Source: Methanobacterium_D sp040373355 (GTDB taxonomy: Archaea; Methanobacteriota; Methanobacteria; Methanobacteriales; Methanobacteriaceae). Taken from it: a stretch of DNA of 64,000 nt. This document shows, one piece after another, positions 1-9,921 of the stretch. Positions within the stretch are counted from its first letter, which is position 1, and every line of letters starts with the position of its first letter. A program made the position numbers and the translations under genes. The DNA lies in NCBI RefSeq assembly GCF_047495555.1, contig NZ_CP166866.1, forward strand, positions 1,462,001 to 1,526,000. The letters run 5' to 3'. A model generated the notes under the pieces. It saw nothing but the letters and a program-made list of their open reading frames with translations, did no database searches and was not told the DNA's origin.

Positions 1-192
1 TTTTCACATTTAGGTATCGTAGAAGAAAATATAAAATATATGGATTTAAAAAAATTGTTTGAGTCAAATTTACCCAGAAAATTGCCGGTTTATAATGAAT
101 ATCATGCTTTAATAGTTGAGCATGCAAAAAGATATTACAATAAAAAGCCATATGGATTAAATGATCCTCTAAAAGAGGTTTTAAGGGTATAA
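1..192 (+). CDS. C-terminal end of an endonuclease III-like DNA glycosylase (HhH-GPD family), partial
   Basis: Frame 1 is open from the window edge to a TAA at 190-192, giving the last 63 residues of a protein. The stretch EYHALIVEHAKRYYNKKP resembles the part of endonuclease III-type and MagIII-type glycosylases just before the Fe-S loop (NEYHALIVxHGKxxC in cluster-bearing members). The four cysteines that normally hold the [4Fe-4S] cluster are absent; Tyr, Asp and other residues stand in their place, as in cluster-less 3-methyladenine glycosylases. The helix-hairpin-helix and catalytic Asp lie outside the window. The assignment rests on a short tail and is tentative. Confidence 0.5.
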   Translation, partial: FSHLGIVEENIKYMDLKKLFESNLPRKLPVYNEYHALIVEHAKRYYNKKPYGLNDPLKEVLRV

Positions 193-252
193 ATTCTTTT
201 CAGTGATTTATATTAAATACATGAATAATCTAACCCCTATAGAAACATATAT

Positions 253-591
253 TCATTCTAAGCTATTCAACTTCTTTGTTTTGTAAATAATAAATGCTCC
301 AACTGCAAAATTAGCAATTGCAATCAAAATTAATTCAATTCCTTTTGCAGCGCCTTCTGTAAGTCCAATATTAATCAAACCAGTTGCACCTAATAATTGA
401 AGTAATGCTAAAATCCATAAAACAACTCCTAGAGCATATATTGCTATGAAATTTCGAGAAAAATAAATTAATACTGCAAAGATAATGAAAATTGTTCCAA
501 ATATGGCAGATGAAAATAAGAGGTTTAAAATTCCCCATATTGCTACAAGAATAGTAAGTCTTCTAATCCATTTTTGTCTTTTTTCATTCAA
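253..591 (-). CDS. Small four-helix membrane protein, unknown function
   Basis: A 112-residue protein with a short basic N-terminus (NEKRQKWIRR) followed by about four hydrophobic segments and a lysine-rich tail (KTKKLNSLE). The start is TTG at 591, chosen because GGAG lies nine bases upstream and no ATG fits. No catalytic motif is visible. It resembles small integral membrane proteins of the DUF308/DUF4383 kind in size only, so no function is proposed. It faces the preceding glycosylase gene tail to tail. Confidence 0.65.
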   Translation of the reverse strand: MNEKRQKWIRRLTILVAIWGILNLLFSSAIFGTIFIIFAVLIYFSRNFIAIYALGVVLWILALLQLLGATGLINIGLTEGAAKGIELILIAIANFAVGAFIIYKTKKLNSLE

Positions 592-597
592 GGTATT

Positions 598-875
598 ATT
601 CTCCTATTAATTAATTTATTAAGGGATATTAATAAACTTTATGAACATGTTAAATAAAATTAAATTATTAAAAGCTCATTAATTTTGATATTAATGAGTC
701 TTTTTACCATAAAAATAAGTATATCAATTCATAATACAATAGAAAGAAATAAAATTAAAATAAATGATATTTACTAGTTTAGGAATCTCTTTATTAATTT
801 CTCTAAGTTACCTAATCAATAAATTCTGAATAATACTTGTCGAAAATGTAGTTATAAGTTAATCTGGAGAATAAA
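598..875. other. Divergent AT-rich intergenic region
   Basis: About 280 bases between two divergent genes. It must hold both promoters. I see no ORF with a ribosome binding site and no strong hairpin; AT-rich tracts make the TATA boxes ambiguous. Confidence 0.4.
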
Positions 876-1721
876 ATGTCTAGAAATAAATTTTCAGAGT
901 TCAGTGTCAAAATAATTAAATTAACCTTTAATTCTCGATTTATTCTTGCTAAAACTTGTAAAAAAGTACCTCCACTTGGAAAAATTGTGGATAAACTCTT
1001 CTTTGAAGGTGATGATATACAGGTTATTCCAAGGGATAGTTCAATTCAAGAAATAAAAATAAATACAGATATTGAAGTGCCAAAAGATACGATGCTTCCT
1101 AGTCAGGTACTTAAAGAAATGATAAGAAAATCTAAATATCATTTTATAATGAATAACTGTATTTGCAGGGTTTCGAATGATTGTAAGGACTATCCTCAAG
1201 ATTTAGGGTGTTTATTTTTAGGTAAAGGATCTAAAAGAATTTCAACTAAATTAGGAAGAGTGGTTTCAAAAGATGAAGCTCTGGAATATGTTGATAAATG
1301 TGGAAAAGCAGGATTAGTAAATATTATTGGTAGGAACAAAATTGACAGCGTTTGGCTTAATACAGGGCCTAAAGAAGAACTTCTTTCCATATGTGGCTGC
1401 TGTCCTTGCTGCTGTTTGTGGAAAATGACTACAGATCTTCCTGAAAATATTGGAAAAAGCTTTTCTAAAATGATTGGTATTGAAATAGAGTTTAATGAAG
1501 AGATCTGTATTGGTTGTGGAATTTGCTCAGAAAGTATTTGCTTTTTAGAAGCCATTAGTATTCAAAATGGAAAAGCAAAAATAAATATGGAAAAATGTCG
1601 TGTATGTGGTAGATGTGCTGAAATTTGCCCGAAAGGTGCAATAAGTATAAAAATGATTAATGATGCAGTAGAGCGTTCAATTGAACATATTCTGCCATTA
1701 GTAGATGTAGAATCTGAATAA
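876..1721 (+). CDS. Cys-rich 4Fe-4S ferredoxin-domain protein
   Basis: A 281-residue cytoplasmic protein with a GGAG site 7 bases before the ATG. The C-terminal part holds two ferredoxin motifs: C211-x2-C-x2-C-x4-C222, with an extra spacer residue and no following proline, and a canonical C241-x2-C-x2-C-x3-CP. Upstream are two further cysteine clusters: C95-x-C97-x5-C103-x8-C112 and a dense CGCCPCCC run at 173-180. It is probably an electron-transfer or cluster-carrying protein. The N-terminal clusters could bind another Fe-S centre or a metal, but that is inference. It stands alone, divergent from the small membrane protein before it and convergent with the kinase after it. Confidence 0.75.
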   Translation: MSRNKFSEFSVKIIKLTFNSRFILAKTCKKVPPLGKIVDKLFFEGDDIQVIPRDSSIQEIKINTDIEVPKDTMLPSQVLKEMIRKSKYHFIMNNCICRVSNDCKDYPQDLGCLFLGKGSKRISTKLGRVVSKDEALEYVDKCGKAGLVNIIGRNKIDSVWLNTGPKEELLSICGCCPCCCLWKMTTDLPENIGKSFSKMIGIEIEFNEEICIGCGICSESICFLEAISIQNGKAKINMEKCRVCGRCAEICPKGAISIKMINDAVERSIEHILPLVDVESE

Positions 1722-1772
1722 CTCTTTAATTATGTGTAAATATATGCTCTAGAAAAGCCTTTAATTATTAAT

Positions 1773-3815
1773 TCAGTATTGCTTTTCTGTAAACTTAATT
1801 TCAATCCGAGTCCCTTCAGAACAATCAATTTCAATTGTACCATCTATTTGTTTTACTAAACTATTTACGAGCATTAATCCCATTGATTTTGCATTAGTAA
1901 TATCTATATCCTCTGGAAAACCATCTCCGTCATCACGAATTATAACTTTGAATTCTTCTCCTTTTTGGTGGAAATTAACCCATATCTGACCTTTTTCATT
2001 AGATTTGAACGCATGCTTGAAACAGTTGGATATTAGTTCATTTACAATTAGTCCTAATGGAATAGATGTGTTAATATCAAGCATAATGTCATCAACGTTC
2101 GTATTTAATGTGGTGTTGTCTGAATTTCCTCTATAAGTTTGAAATATTTCTTGGGCAAGTGTTCTTAAATAATTTCCAAAATTTATCCTTTTAAGATCAT
2201 TGGATTGATACAATTTTTCATGTATTAATGCCATTGATTTAGCACGGTTTTTACTTTCTGTGAATATATCAAGTGCTTCTTTATCCTTTATATATCTGGA
2301 TTGCATGTTTAAAAGAGAGCTTATAACTATTAGATTGTTTTTAACTCGATGATGAATTTCTTTCATCATAATATCTTTTTCATCAAGAGATTTCTTAAGT
2401 TCTTTTTCAAGGTTTTTTCGAGGTGTAATATCTCTAACAACTGATTGAACAGCTTTTTTATTATTAAAAATAGTAGGAACAGTCCCTGCCTCTATATAGA
2501 TGGTTGTACCGTCCTTTCTAATTATCTTTTCTTCGGTATAGTCTGAATATTTTCTATCATTTTCAGCTAGATTATATTGTTTTTTTGCTATTTCAATATA
2601 ATCCGGATGAATAATTTCTTCTAAACTCCTTCCTATTATTTCATCGGTATCTTTTGCTCCAAGAAGTTCTGCTGTTGCTTCATTAGCAAAAACTATTTTT
2701 TTATCAATGAATACTATCACAGCATCTGGGGAAACATGTGTTAAAATCTTGTAACGGTTTTCACTTTCTCTTAAGGCTTCTTCTACCTTTTTTTGCGCGT
2801 CTATATTATGGATTATCAATAATTTTCCAGTCTTTGTATTTTGACTATCATAGAGTGAATTAATCTGCATTTTAATCCAGCAATTAACTGGATCTTCGAT
2901 AAAGACTTCATCTACACAATCTGGAGATTCTTTATAAAATGATAATATTTCTTCCCAATTGCTAAAAATATCCTCTGCTCTTTTACCTATATCCTCAGAA
3001 GAAAGTCTAAAAATCTTTTGTGCCTCGGGATTAAATTCTAAAAGATTATCTTCAAAATCAAAGATAAAAAAACTGTTATTCATGTTTCTAAAGAGTTCAT
3101 GATATGCAATTGGAACATTATCCAAAAGTTGAAACCGGAATATAGTTAATGCAATTAAAATTCCACTTACTACAAATATAAAAGGAGTTAAATCCAGTCC
3201 ATTAACTGTAAATAAGTTTGCTGCATAAAAAATGTTAGAGGTTAAAGGTACAAAGGCACCTAAAATTAAAATTGAGGTTTGAAATTTGTATTTTCTGGGT
3301 GAATTTATGAATGTTTGAAAGAGCAGAACAATCCCAAGCAGAATTAAAAAGTATGCGTACACCATGTTAACCCAGACACCTATATTGTGTCCATAAACTG
3401 GAATATTTCCGGGTAAATCTGAAGATATGATAATTTCTGGCCAGATTAGGCCATGCCATTCATTAGTAAAGACAAGGAAAAGGACAATTGCAGGTATAAC
3501 CATCAAAAGCGAAATATATCTTTTTTTGAGAAATTTTTCATATTTAGCATAGCTAAGAGAAAATAGAAGCCAAAGAGGAGCTACAGTGGCAACTCCAATA
3601 TAACTTAGCTTTGCAAATAATATTTTAGAATTAATATCAGTACTTGAAAACTCTAAAAAAATACATAGGGCCCATATACCTACAGAGAACATTAAAAGGA
3701 TAAAGTAACTATGCATCTTAATAGAACGTTTTTTAAGAGCATATAACGCCAGAAAAAATGGAATTAATGATGCTATTATCAATTCCAATGAATAAGGTGA
3801 ATACTGAAATCCCAT
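1773..3815 (-). CDS. Membrane sensor histidine kinase, 7TM-PAS-PAS-HisKA_2-HATPase
   Basis: A 680-residue kinase. Residues 1-230 form seven transmembrane helices like the N-terminal 7TM sensor domain of archaeal and bacterial kinases. Two PAS domains follow (about 235-345 and 350-470), then a HisKA_2-type dimerisation segment with HHRVKNNL at 488-495 and an HATPase domain with N-box (GLIVNELISNCFKHA) and G-box (DDGDGFPED). The upstream in-frame TTG two codons earlier is rejected because GGAG sits 7 bases before the ATG at 3815. The H-box type differs from the other four kinases here (SHDLQEPLR). The ligand is unknown. Confidence 0.88.
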   Translation of the reverse strand: MGFQYSPYSLELIIASLIPFFLALYALKKRSIKMHSYFILLMFSVGIWALCIFLEFSSTDINSKILFAKLSYIGVATVAPLWLLFSLSYAKYEKFLKKRYISLLMVIPAIVLFLVFTNEWHGLIWPEIIISSDLPGNIPVYGHNIGVWVNMVYAYFLILLGIVLLFQTFINSPRKYKFQTSILILGAFVPLTSNIFYAANLFTVNGLDLTPFIFVVSGILIALTIFRFQLLDNVPIAYHELFRNMNNSFFIFDFEDNLLEFNPEAQKIFRLSSEDIGKRAEDIFSNWEEILSFYKESPDCVDEVFIEDPVNCWIKMQINSLYDSQNTKTGKLLIIHNIDAQKKVEEALRESENRYKILTHVSPDAVIVFIDKKIVFANEATAELLGAKDTDEIIGRSLEEIIHPDYIEIAKKQYNLAENDRKYSDYTEEKIIRKDGTTIYIEAGTVPTIFNNKKAVQSVVRDITPRKNLEKELKKSLDEKDIMMKEIHHRVKNNLIVISSLLNMQSRYIKDKEALDIFTESKNRAKSMALIHEKLYQSNDLKRINFGNYLRTLAQEIFQTYRGNSDNTTLNTNVDDIMLDINTSIPLGLIVNELISNCFKHAFKSNEKGQIWVNFHQKGEEFKVIIRDDGDGFPEDIDITNAKSMGLMLVNSLVKQIDGTIEIDCSEGTRIEIKFTEKQY

Positions 3816-4131
3816 GAGCAATCTCCATAAGTAATTACTTGATCATTTATCTCAAAAGGTTAATTAATAATATCTTTTTGCATTGAAGTATTTAAATCTT
3901 TAAATTAAAAAAAATTAGATTTTGTTTTATAATTTATATATATAAATAAATAGAATTAATATTTTCTGAGAATATTAAGATTCCAGTGACTAGTATACTT
4001 GCTCTATAATTAAACTCAAATATTTCTGGATATTATCTTATTTGATTCTTCCATCAGCTAACCTCATTATAACTAAATTATATTTACATAACTCTATTTC
4101 TTTAATGGGTTTTAGTTAATGGCAATATATT
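3816..4131. other. AT-rich gap with probable kinase promoter
   Basis: About 315 bases without a supportable gene. An alternating TTTATATATATAAAT tract near 3931-3948 is a plausible TATA element for the kinase transcribed leftwards, which would give a leader near 90 bases. Nothing else stands out. Confidence 0.35.
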
Positions 4132-4563
4132 TTATGGAAGTTCAGTTAAATTTAGCCAGAATTTCCCAATACAACCTAAAATCTCGTTTAATTCGTCAAA
4201 ATCTATTGGTTTAACAATAAAACAATTAGCATGATTATCATAAACTTTTTTAACCTCTAAAGGATCACTTGAGGTACCAAAAGCAATTACGGGAATCTTC
4301 TTCAACTTAAAATCATTCTTAATCTTTTTAAGAACTTTTAAACCATCTATTTTGGGTAAATTTATATCTAAAATAATAATAGAAGGTAATTCTTTATTTT
4401 CATAGTTATCTCCATCATATAAATAATCTAATACTTCACTACCATCAACAAAATGTTTAATATCAATATTAAATGCTTCACTAAAATAATCCTTAATCAT
4501 ACGTGCGTCTGCAGGATTATCCTCAACCAATAAAACTTCATCTGATTTTAAATCATATCCCAT
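4132..4563 (-). CDS. Stand-alone response regulator receiver (Rcp1-like)
   Basis: A 143-residue CheY-like receiver without an output domain. The acidic pair is in LVEDNPADARMIKDYF, the phospho-acceptor Asp in SIIILDINLPKIDG, the Thr/Ser switch in AFGTSS and the Lys in FIVKPID. The NPADARM wording after the acidic pair is typical of Rcp1-type receivers paired with phytochrome-like kinases. It follows the PAS-GAF-GAF kinase by 40 bases on the same strand, so they probably form an operon and a phospho-relay pair. A GAGGTG site precedes the ATG. The downstream target is unknown. Confidence 0.9.
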   Translation of the reverse strand: MGYDLKSDEVLLVEDNPADARMIKDYFSEAFNIDIKHFVDGSEVLDYLYDGDNYENKELPSIIILDINLPKIDGLKVLKKIKNDFKLKKIPVIAFGTSSDPLEVKKVYDNHANCFIVKPIDFDELNEILGCIGKFWLNLTELP

Positions 4564-4603
4564 TTAAGTTACACCTCATATGAAAAAGTTATTTATATGG
4601 ATT

Positions 4604-6958
4604 TTAAGGACTATAATCCCAACTTTCAAATTCATCTTTAACAGGAATAGTGAAATAGAATGTAGAACCTTTTCCAAGCTCTGCTTCAACCCAAACATGG
4701 CCACCATGACGATCAATAATCCTTTTAACAATGGCTAAACCAATTCCTGCACCTTCAAACTCTCCAATTGGATGTAATCGTTTAAACACTTCAAAAATAC
4801 GGTCAGTGTATTGTGATTCTATTCCAATACCATTATCAGAAATGCTAAAAATGTATTCGTTATTCCTATTATCTGCTGAAATGTTAATCTCAAGTGGTAT
4901 TCCATTTTTTCTAAATTTAATTGCATTTCCTATGAGGTTTTGGAATACTCTTGTAATTTGAATTTCATCAGCAGTAATAGGTGGTAATGAATCATAACTT
5001 ATTTTAGCACTGCATTCTTCAATAGCAGCATTAAGATTGTTAAGGGCATAATTTATTGCACTTTTACAATTAAATTGTTTAAATTCTTCCCCGCGAGTAT
5101 CCACACGAGAATAATCCAGTAACCCCTGAATCATACTTTTCATACGGGTTGCTCCACTAACCATATATTCAATAAATTCATCAGCATCATGGTCTAATTG
5201 CCCTTCATAGCGTCTTTTAAGAAGTTGTGCATAACTGGCCATAGTACGTAATGGTTCTTGAAGATCATGTGAAGTTATATAAGCAAAACTTTGTAATTCT
5301 TCATTAGAGCGTGTTAATTCTTCATTAAGTTCTTTAAGTTCTTTAGTCCTTTCTTGAACTTTTAGTTCTAAACTATCATGAGCATCACGTAATGCTTTTT
5401 CAGCTTCAATTTTTGCATTATGTACTCTGATGGAATTTAATCCATAGGCAATGTCATTAGTTAATTCTGTCATTAAATGCATTTCTTCATTAGAAAAGGG
5501 GTCTGGTTCTTCAGAATAAATACACAAGGCACCAAAAATCTTATTTTTATCCTTTAATGGAAAAACAATTGAAGATGCATAACCTCTTTTAATAGCTTCA
5601 TCACGCCAAGGTTCAAAGTTAGGATCAATAAGCATATTTTTACACATACTTATTTTTCCAGTTCGAATAGCCGCACCTGTTGGCCCCTGGCCACGTTCAT
5701 TATCCTCCCAACTTATATTCAATGTTTTAAGGTATCCTTCCTCAAAGCCACTGTAAGCTACAGGTTTAACTGTCTTATTTTCATCTTCTTCAGCATAACC
5801 TATCCAAACCATAGGATAATTACAATCTTCAACAATAATCTTACAAACAGAATCTAAATAATCCAATTCATCCCTAGCATTTATTATTGCTTTACTATTA
5901 TTACTAAGAGCTTTGTAGGCTCTATTAACACGCATTAATTCTTCTTCTTTTTGTATAAGAATTTCATTCGCTGATTTAAGCTCTTTATTAGAAACTTTTA
6001 ATTCTTTATTTAATTGCTGTGTTTCTTCTAATAGATCTTTAATCTGTTCTTCGGCCCATTTGTTCTCAAGTAAATCTGCCGCCTGACGAGCTAAGATATC
6101 TAATGAACGTATTTCACTTTCTGTTAATTCATGTGGTTCAAGCCAGTGTGTTGAAAACATTCCTAGTAAAGTTCCAGAGCGTGAAATTAATGGTGTGGTT
6201 TGTACTGCGTTGATACCTGCTTTTTGGTACATTTCCTTATCTTTACTACCGGCCATTAAGTCACTAGTCTTAATATCAGGAATAGCAGCCCTCAAGCGCG
6301 TACTTAAGGCTATACCACAAGTACATTTAGATGTGGGGCGAACCCATTCCCAGAATTTAGCAGATTGCTCATCAAAACCCCGGTTACCCAAAAGCTTAAG
6401 TTCTCCCCGTTTAGGATAAAATCTCTGAATACTTGCAAAATCAGCATGAAGAGTCGTAATTAATGTATCAAGAATCTCATTATACAATGCATCAACATCT
6501 TTCGCTTGAATAAGCTTTAAACTAATTTGTCGAATGTTTTGAGCAGCTTCAAGTTCTATTGAAAGGTTTTTTTCACTTTCTTTTAAAGCATCTTCAGCTT
6601 CTTTAATTCTAGTTATATCTTGGATTTGGACTAAAAACCCAGAATCAATACTAGAAATAGTTAAATCAATAAAAGTAGTCCCGGATTTTGTGGGGGTATA
6701 AAAACATAATTCTTTAATTCGATCAAAATCAACTGAAATCTGTAAATTAATTAAACCCTTTTCCTGTAGTTCATTTTTTCTTTCTTTAATCTCTGGACTA
6801 TTAAATAAGTTAACTTTCTTGCAAATATCTACGGATGGTATTCCAGCTAGTTCTAAAGCTGATAAATTTGCATCTACTAATTTGCCTTCTTTATTATAGA
6901 ACAGTATTCCTATTGGTGATTTATCAAAGATTTCCTTGAATCTATTGGCTTCCTGCAT
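4604..6958 (-). CDS. Soluble PAS-GAF-GAF sensor histidine kinase
   Basis: A 784-residue protein with no membrane segment. Domain order: PAS (about 1-120, opening FKEIFDKSPIGILFYNKEGK), GAF (about 135-295), coiled coil with glutamate/lysine repeats (300-350), a second GAF (about 360-510), coiled coil, then HisKA with SHDLQEPLR (His near 564) and HATPase with NLIGNAIKF, DNGIGI and GAGIGLAI. It should sense a cytoplasmic signal through its GAF or PAS pockets. GGGAG lies 11 bases before the ATG. It is the first gene of a two-gene unit with the receiver that follows. Its PAS is closely similar to the first PAS of the kinase at 23.7 kb. Confidence 0.9.
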   Translation of the reverse strand: MQEANRFKEIFDKSPIGILFYNKEGKLVDANLSALELAGIPSVDICKKVNLFNSPEIKERKNELQEKGLINLQISVDFDRIKELCFYTPTKSGTTFIDLTISSIDSGFLVQIQDITRIKEAEDALKESEKNLSIELEAAQNIRQISLKLIQAKDVDALYNEILDTLITTLHADFASIQRFYPKRGELKLLGNRGFDEQSAKFWEWVRPTSKCTCGIALSTRLRAAIPDIKTSDLMAGSKDKEMYQKAGINAVQTTPLISRSGTLLGMFSTHWLEPHELTESEIRSLDILARQAADLLENKWAEEQIKDLLEETQQLNKELKVSNKELKSANEILIQKEEELMRVNRAYKALSNNSKAIINARDELDYLDSVCKIIVEDCNYPMVWIGYAEEDENKTVKPVAYSGFEEGYLKTLNISWEDNERGQGPTGAAIRTGKISMCKNMLIDPNFEPWRDEAIKRGYASSIVFPLKDKNKIFGALCIYSEEPDPFSNEEMHLMTELTNDIAYGLNSIRVHNAKIEAEKALRDAHDSLELKVQERTKELKELNEELTRSNEELQSFAYITSHDLQEPLRTMASYAQLLKRRYEGQLDHDADEFIEYMVSGATRMKSMIQGLLDYSRVDTRGEEFKQFNCKSAINYALNNLNAAIEECSAKISYDSLPPITADEIQITRVFQNLIGNAIKFRKNGIPLEINISADNRNNEYIFSISDNGIGIESQYTDRIFEVFKRLHPIGEFEGAGIGLAIVKRIIDRHGGHVWVEAELGKGSTFYFTIPVKDEFESWDYSP

Positions 6959-7234
6959 GAATGAATTATCTCCCTTATCTAAATTTAAAATCAGTTATTT
7001 TTGACACAATAATTATTTTACTTTTTAATTATTGTAATTTACTATTTAACTCCATCTAAAAAATTAATTAGATTTTTAATTATTTCTATTTAATCCATTT
7101 TAAATGATTAAAAACTGTTTTGTGGGTAGTAAAGAAGAAAGATTATTATTCATCTTATAAAATGTTTTCAAATTTAAAAAAATAAATAATATTATGGATA
7201 TAAGTATTATCATTAATAATTTGGAAGTATTGAT

Positions 7235-7867
7235 ATGAAAAATAATCCACTCACTTTAGCCTTATTGGCAATAATAATTATTTTAGTTGGATTAGTGGCT
7301 TTTTTAGTCTTTTTTGTAGGTTTTAGTATGATGAGGGATGGCATGATGGGAAATCATGACAATTCTGGTATGATGGGTGATGTTGATCGTCATTTTATTG
7401 AGCAGATGATTCCGCACCATGATGATGCTATTGCTATGGCCAATATTGCTTCAACTAAAGCTGAACATCAAGAAACTAAACAGTTAGCAGAGAATATTAA
7501 GAGGGACCAATCTAGAGAAATTGCACAGATGCGCGAATTCTACAAAAGGACTTATGGGGCTGACGTTCCAGTTTCATCAGGTATGATGGGTTCTGGTGAA
7601 GGTAGGGGTGGTAGAATGATGGGAGATTCAACAGATTTAACCGAACTTGAGAACGCAAAACCATTTGACAAGGCATTTATTGAAGAGATGGTTCCACACC
7701 ATAGAATGGCAATTATGATGGCAAATATGCTTTTAAATCGTTCCAATAATCCAGAAATGCGTGCACTTGCAGAATCTATCATTAAAACTCAAAGTGATGA
7801 AATAGATCAGATGAAAAGTTGGTATCGAGAATGGTATGGTCAACCTTTAGTTGAATCTAGTAGGTGA
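7235..7867 (+). CDS. Membrane-anchored DUF305 protein with Met/His-rich segments
   Basis: A 210-residue protein with one N-terminal hydrophobic segment (residues 5-32) and an exported body. Two DUF305 (ferritin-like fold) signatures are present: MIPHHDDAIAMANIA near 62-76 and MVPHHRMAIMMANMLL near 149-164. Between and before them are Met-rich stretches (MMRDGMMG, SGMMGD, SGMMGSG). Conserved HH pairs and Met clusters suggest binding of a soft metal such as copper, a proposed role for this family; the substrate here is not shown. It is flanked by kinase genes on the other strand and has no co-directional partner. Confidence 0.82.
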   Translation: MKNNPLTLALLAIIIILVGLVAFLVFFVGFSMMRDGMMGNHDNSGMMGDVDRHFIEQMIPHHDDAIAMANIASTKAEHQETKQLAENIKRDQSREIAQMREFYKRTYGADVPVSSGMMGSGEGRGGRMMGDSTDLTELENAKPFDKAFIEEMVPHHRMAIMMANMLLNRSNNPEMRALAESIIKTQSDEIDQMKSWYREWYGQPLVESSR

Positions 7868-7959
7868 TTTACGCTAACTAATTAGTATAGTCTCTTGAAT
7901 AAGTTAAGCTTTGCATTTAATCTATTATTTTTCAGGGTTTTGTTTAAAAATAGTTTAAG

Positions 7960-9921
7960 TTAAGGATTTATTATCTTAAAAGATTCGATTGGAATTGTAA
8001 AATAAAAAGTGGAACCCTTACCTAATTCTGATTTAACCCATATTTTACCGCCATGATACTCGATGATTCTTTTGACAATAGCAAGGCCTATTCCGGCGCC
8101 CTTATATTCTCCGATGGCATGTAATCTTTTAAATACCTCAAATATTTTGTCCGAATATTCTTCTTCTAATCCAATACCATTATCTGAAACTGAAAAAATG
8201 TATTCATCACCTTCTTTTTTGGATGAAATTCTAATTTTAGGAGTAATTCCTTTTTTATGGAATTTCAGTGCGTTTTCTATGAGATTCTGGAATACTCGCG
8301 TAATCTGATCTTTATTTCCAATTATTATAGGTAATTCATTCAATGATATTTCAGCATTACATTCATTAATTGCGGATTCTAAGTTACTTAAAGCATCTTT
8401 TAATGCATCTTTAGCATTAAATTGTTTGAATTTTTCTTTACAAGCTCCAACACGAGAATAATCCAGTAATGCTTTAATCATATCTTGCATTCGAGTTGCT
8501 CCAGATATCATATACTCTATAAACTCATCAGCATCAGAATCCAGTTTACCCTGATAACGCCTTTTTAAAAGTCCAGCATAACTACCCATTGTTCTTAATG
8601 GTTCCTGTAAGTCATGACTTGTAATATAAGCAAAGCTTTGTAGTTCCTTATTTGAACGTTCAAGCTCATTTATTGCTTTTTTTAATTGAGTAATGTTTCT
8701 ACTTATGTTTAATAATGTTTTAATTTGTCCTTTATTATCATATTCTGGCACAATCATGGATTGAAAATATCTTGATCCTTCCAAACCGGGAAATTCATAC
8801 GACATTTCTTGCAATTCGCCAGTAATTAATGCTGCTTTTAGTTTAGTAGTCCATAATTCAACATTTTCTTTATCCATTCCTAATTCTGAAATTTTTTTAC
8901 CGATAAATGACTCTCTAGATAAGCCCATTACTGGTGAACCTTTATTAATGTATAATATCCTCAAGTCAGTATCATATCGTGTAATTATATCTGGAGAATT
9001 CTCTGCAAGAGATTTAAAAGACCTTTTACTTTCTATAAGATCATCTTCAATTCTTATCCGCTTAATATCCACATTATCAATTGAAATCATGCTCCTTAAT
9101 ACAAATATAAATAAAACTACTGTAGTAGCAAATGCCATTAGTGCTATTCCAAATCTAAAGTCATATAATCCCCATAATTGACCTAGAAGACGTAACCATC
9201 CAATAATTAAAGGAATAAATAGGATTGCAGGTAAGATTCTACGTCCAAAAATCCCACTTAGCCTATTACTAGTTAATAATTCCATAATGCCAATATCTGG
9301 ACGGGCACTTAAAACACTCAGTGCAATTAAAATGAAAGTTATGGTTCCATAAATTGAAGTTTGAGTGGTATTAGGGACTTGATATATTCCAGTTTGATAA
9401 ATATAACCTAATATAACTAAATACATTATAAAAAAGATGATTAGCATCAGATATTGACAATAATTATGTCCAGTACAATCATTAGTGTCAATGATAAAAA
9501 TCGCTGTTCCAATTAATATAAATGACATTGCAGCAATTATGGACATTCTAAATATTTCTAAGTTTTGAAATCCAAAAATAGCTCCAATTAAGCTTATACC
9601 AATACTAAAATGAATTATGTAATCTAAAATACTGATTAAACCAACTAAAAGTACTATTATGGATAAAGATTTCGCGATTTTCCTATTTTTGGAGCTAACT
9701 TTAGTTCCTTGCAATAAAAAAATGGAAATACCAATTAAAATAAAGCATATACTTGAGGGTAATGCGATAGTCGCATAATTAGGAGCAGGGGCAGTTAAAA
9801 TTGGAATATTAAATATCCAGCCTATTAAGAAAATAAATCCCATTAAGCTAATTACAATACTTGAAAACTTAGAAAAAAGCCTTAATCTATTTAATAGGGA
9901 ATTACTTTTGAGTTTATCCAT
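7960..9921 (-). CDS. Membrane sensor histidine kinase with an uncharacterised multi-TM sensor domain and one PAS
   Basis: A 653-residue kinase. Residues 15-275 carry about eight transmembrane helices and the motif ARPDIGIMELLTSNRLSG followed by FGRRILPA; the same layout is found in the kinase at 31.5 kb. One PAS follows (about 300-410), then HisKA with SHDLQEPLR (His near 436) and an HATPase domain with NLIENALKF, DNGIGL and GAGIGLAI. The start at 9921 is chosen because AAAGGAG lies seven bases before that ATG; an in-frame ATG 14 codons upstream has no such site. The signal sensed is unknown. Confidence 0.88.
   Translation of the reverse strand: MDKLKSNSLLNRLRLFSKFSSIVISLMGFIFLIGWIFNIPILTAPAPNYATIALPSSICFILIGISIFLLQGTKVSSKNRKIAKSLSIIVLLVGLISILDYIIHFSIGISLIGAIFGFQNLEIFRMSIIAAMSFILIGTAIFIIDTNDCTGHNYCQYLMLIIFFIMYLVILGYIYQTGIYQVPNTTQTSIYGTITFILIALSVLSARPDIGIMELLTSNRLSGIFGRRILPAILFIPLIIGWLRLLGQLWGLYDFRFGIALMAFATTVVLFIFVLRSMISIDNVDIKRIRIEDDLIESKRSFKSLAENSPDIITRYDTDLRILYINKGSPVMGLSRESFIGKKISELGMDKENVELWTTKLKAALITGELQEMSYEFPGLEGSRYFQSMIVPEYDNKGQIKTLLNISRNITQLKKAINELERSNKELQSFAYITSHDLQEPLRTMGSYAGLLKRRYQGKLDSDADEFIEYMISGATRMQDMIKALLDYSRVGACKEKFKQFNAKDALKDALSNLESAINECNAEISLNELPIIIGNKDQITRVFQNLIENALKFHKKGITPKIRISSKKEGDEYIFSVSDNGIGLEEEYSDKIFEVFKRLHAIGEYKGAGIGLAIVKRIIEYHGGKIWVKSELGKGSTFYFTIPIESFKIINP

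Noticed and set aside
4731..4961. Plus-strand frames opposite the histidine kinase genes
   Set aside because: They mirror conserved HATPase codons on the other strand and recur opposite each kinase, as expected for shadow frames.
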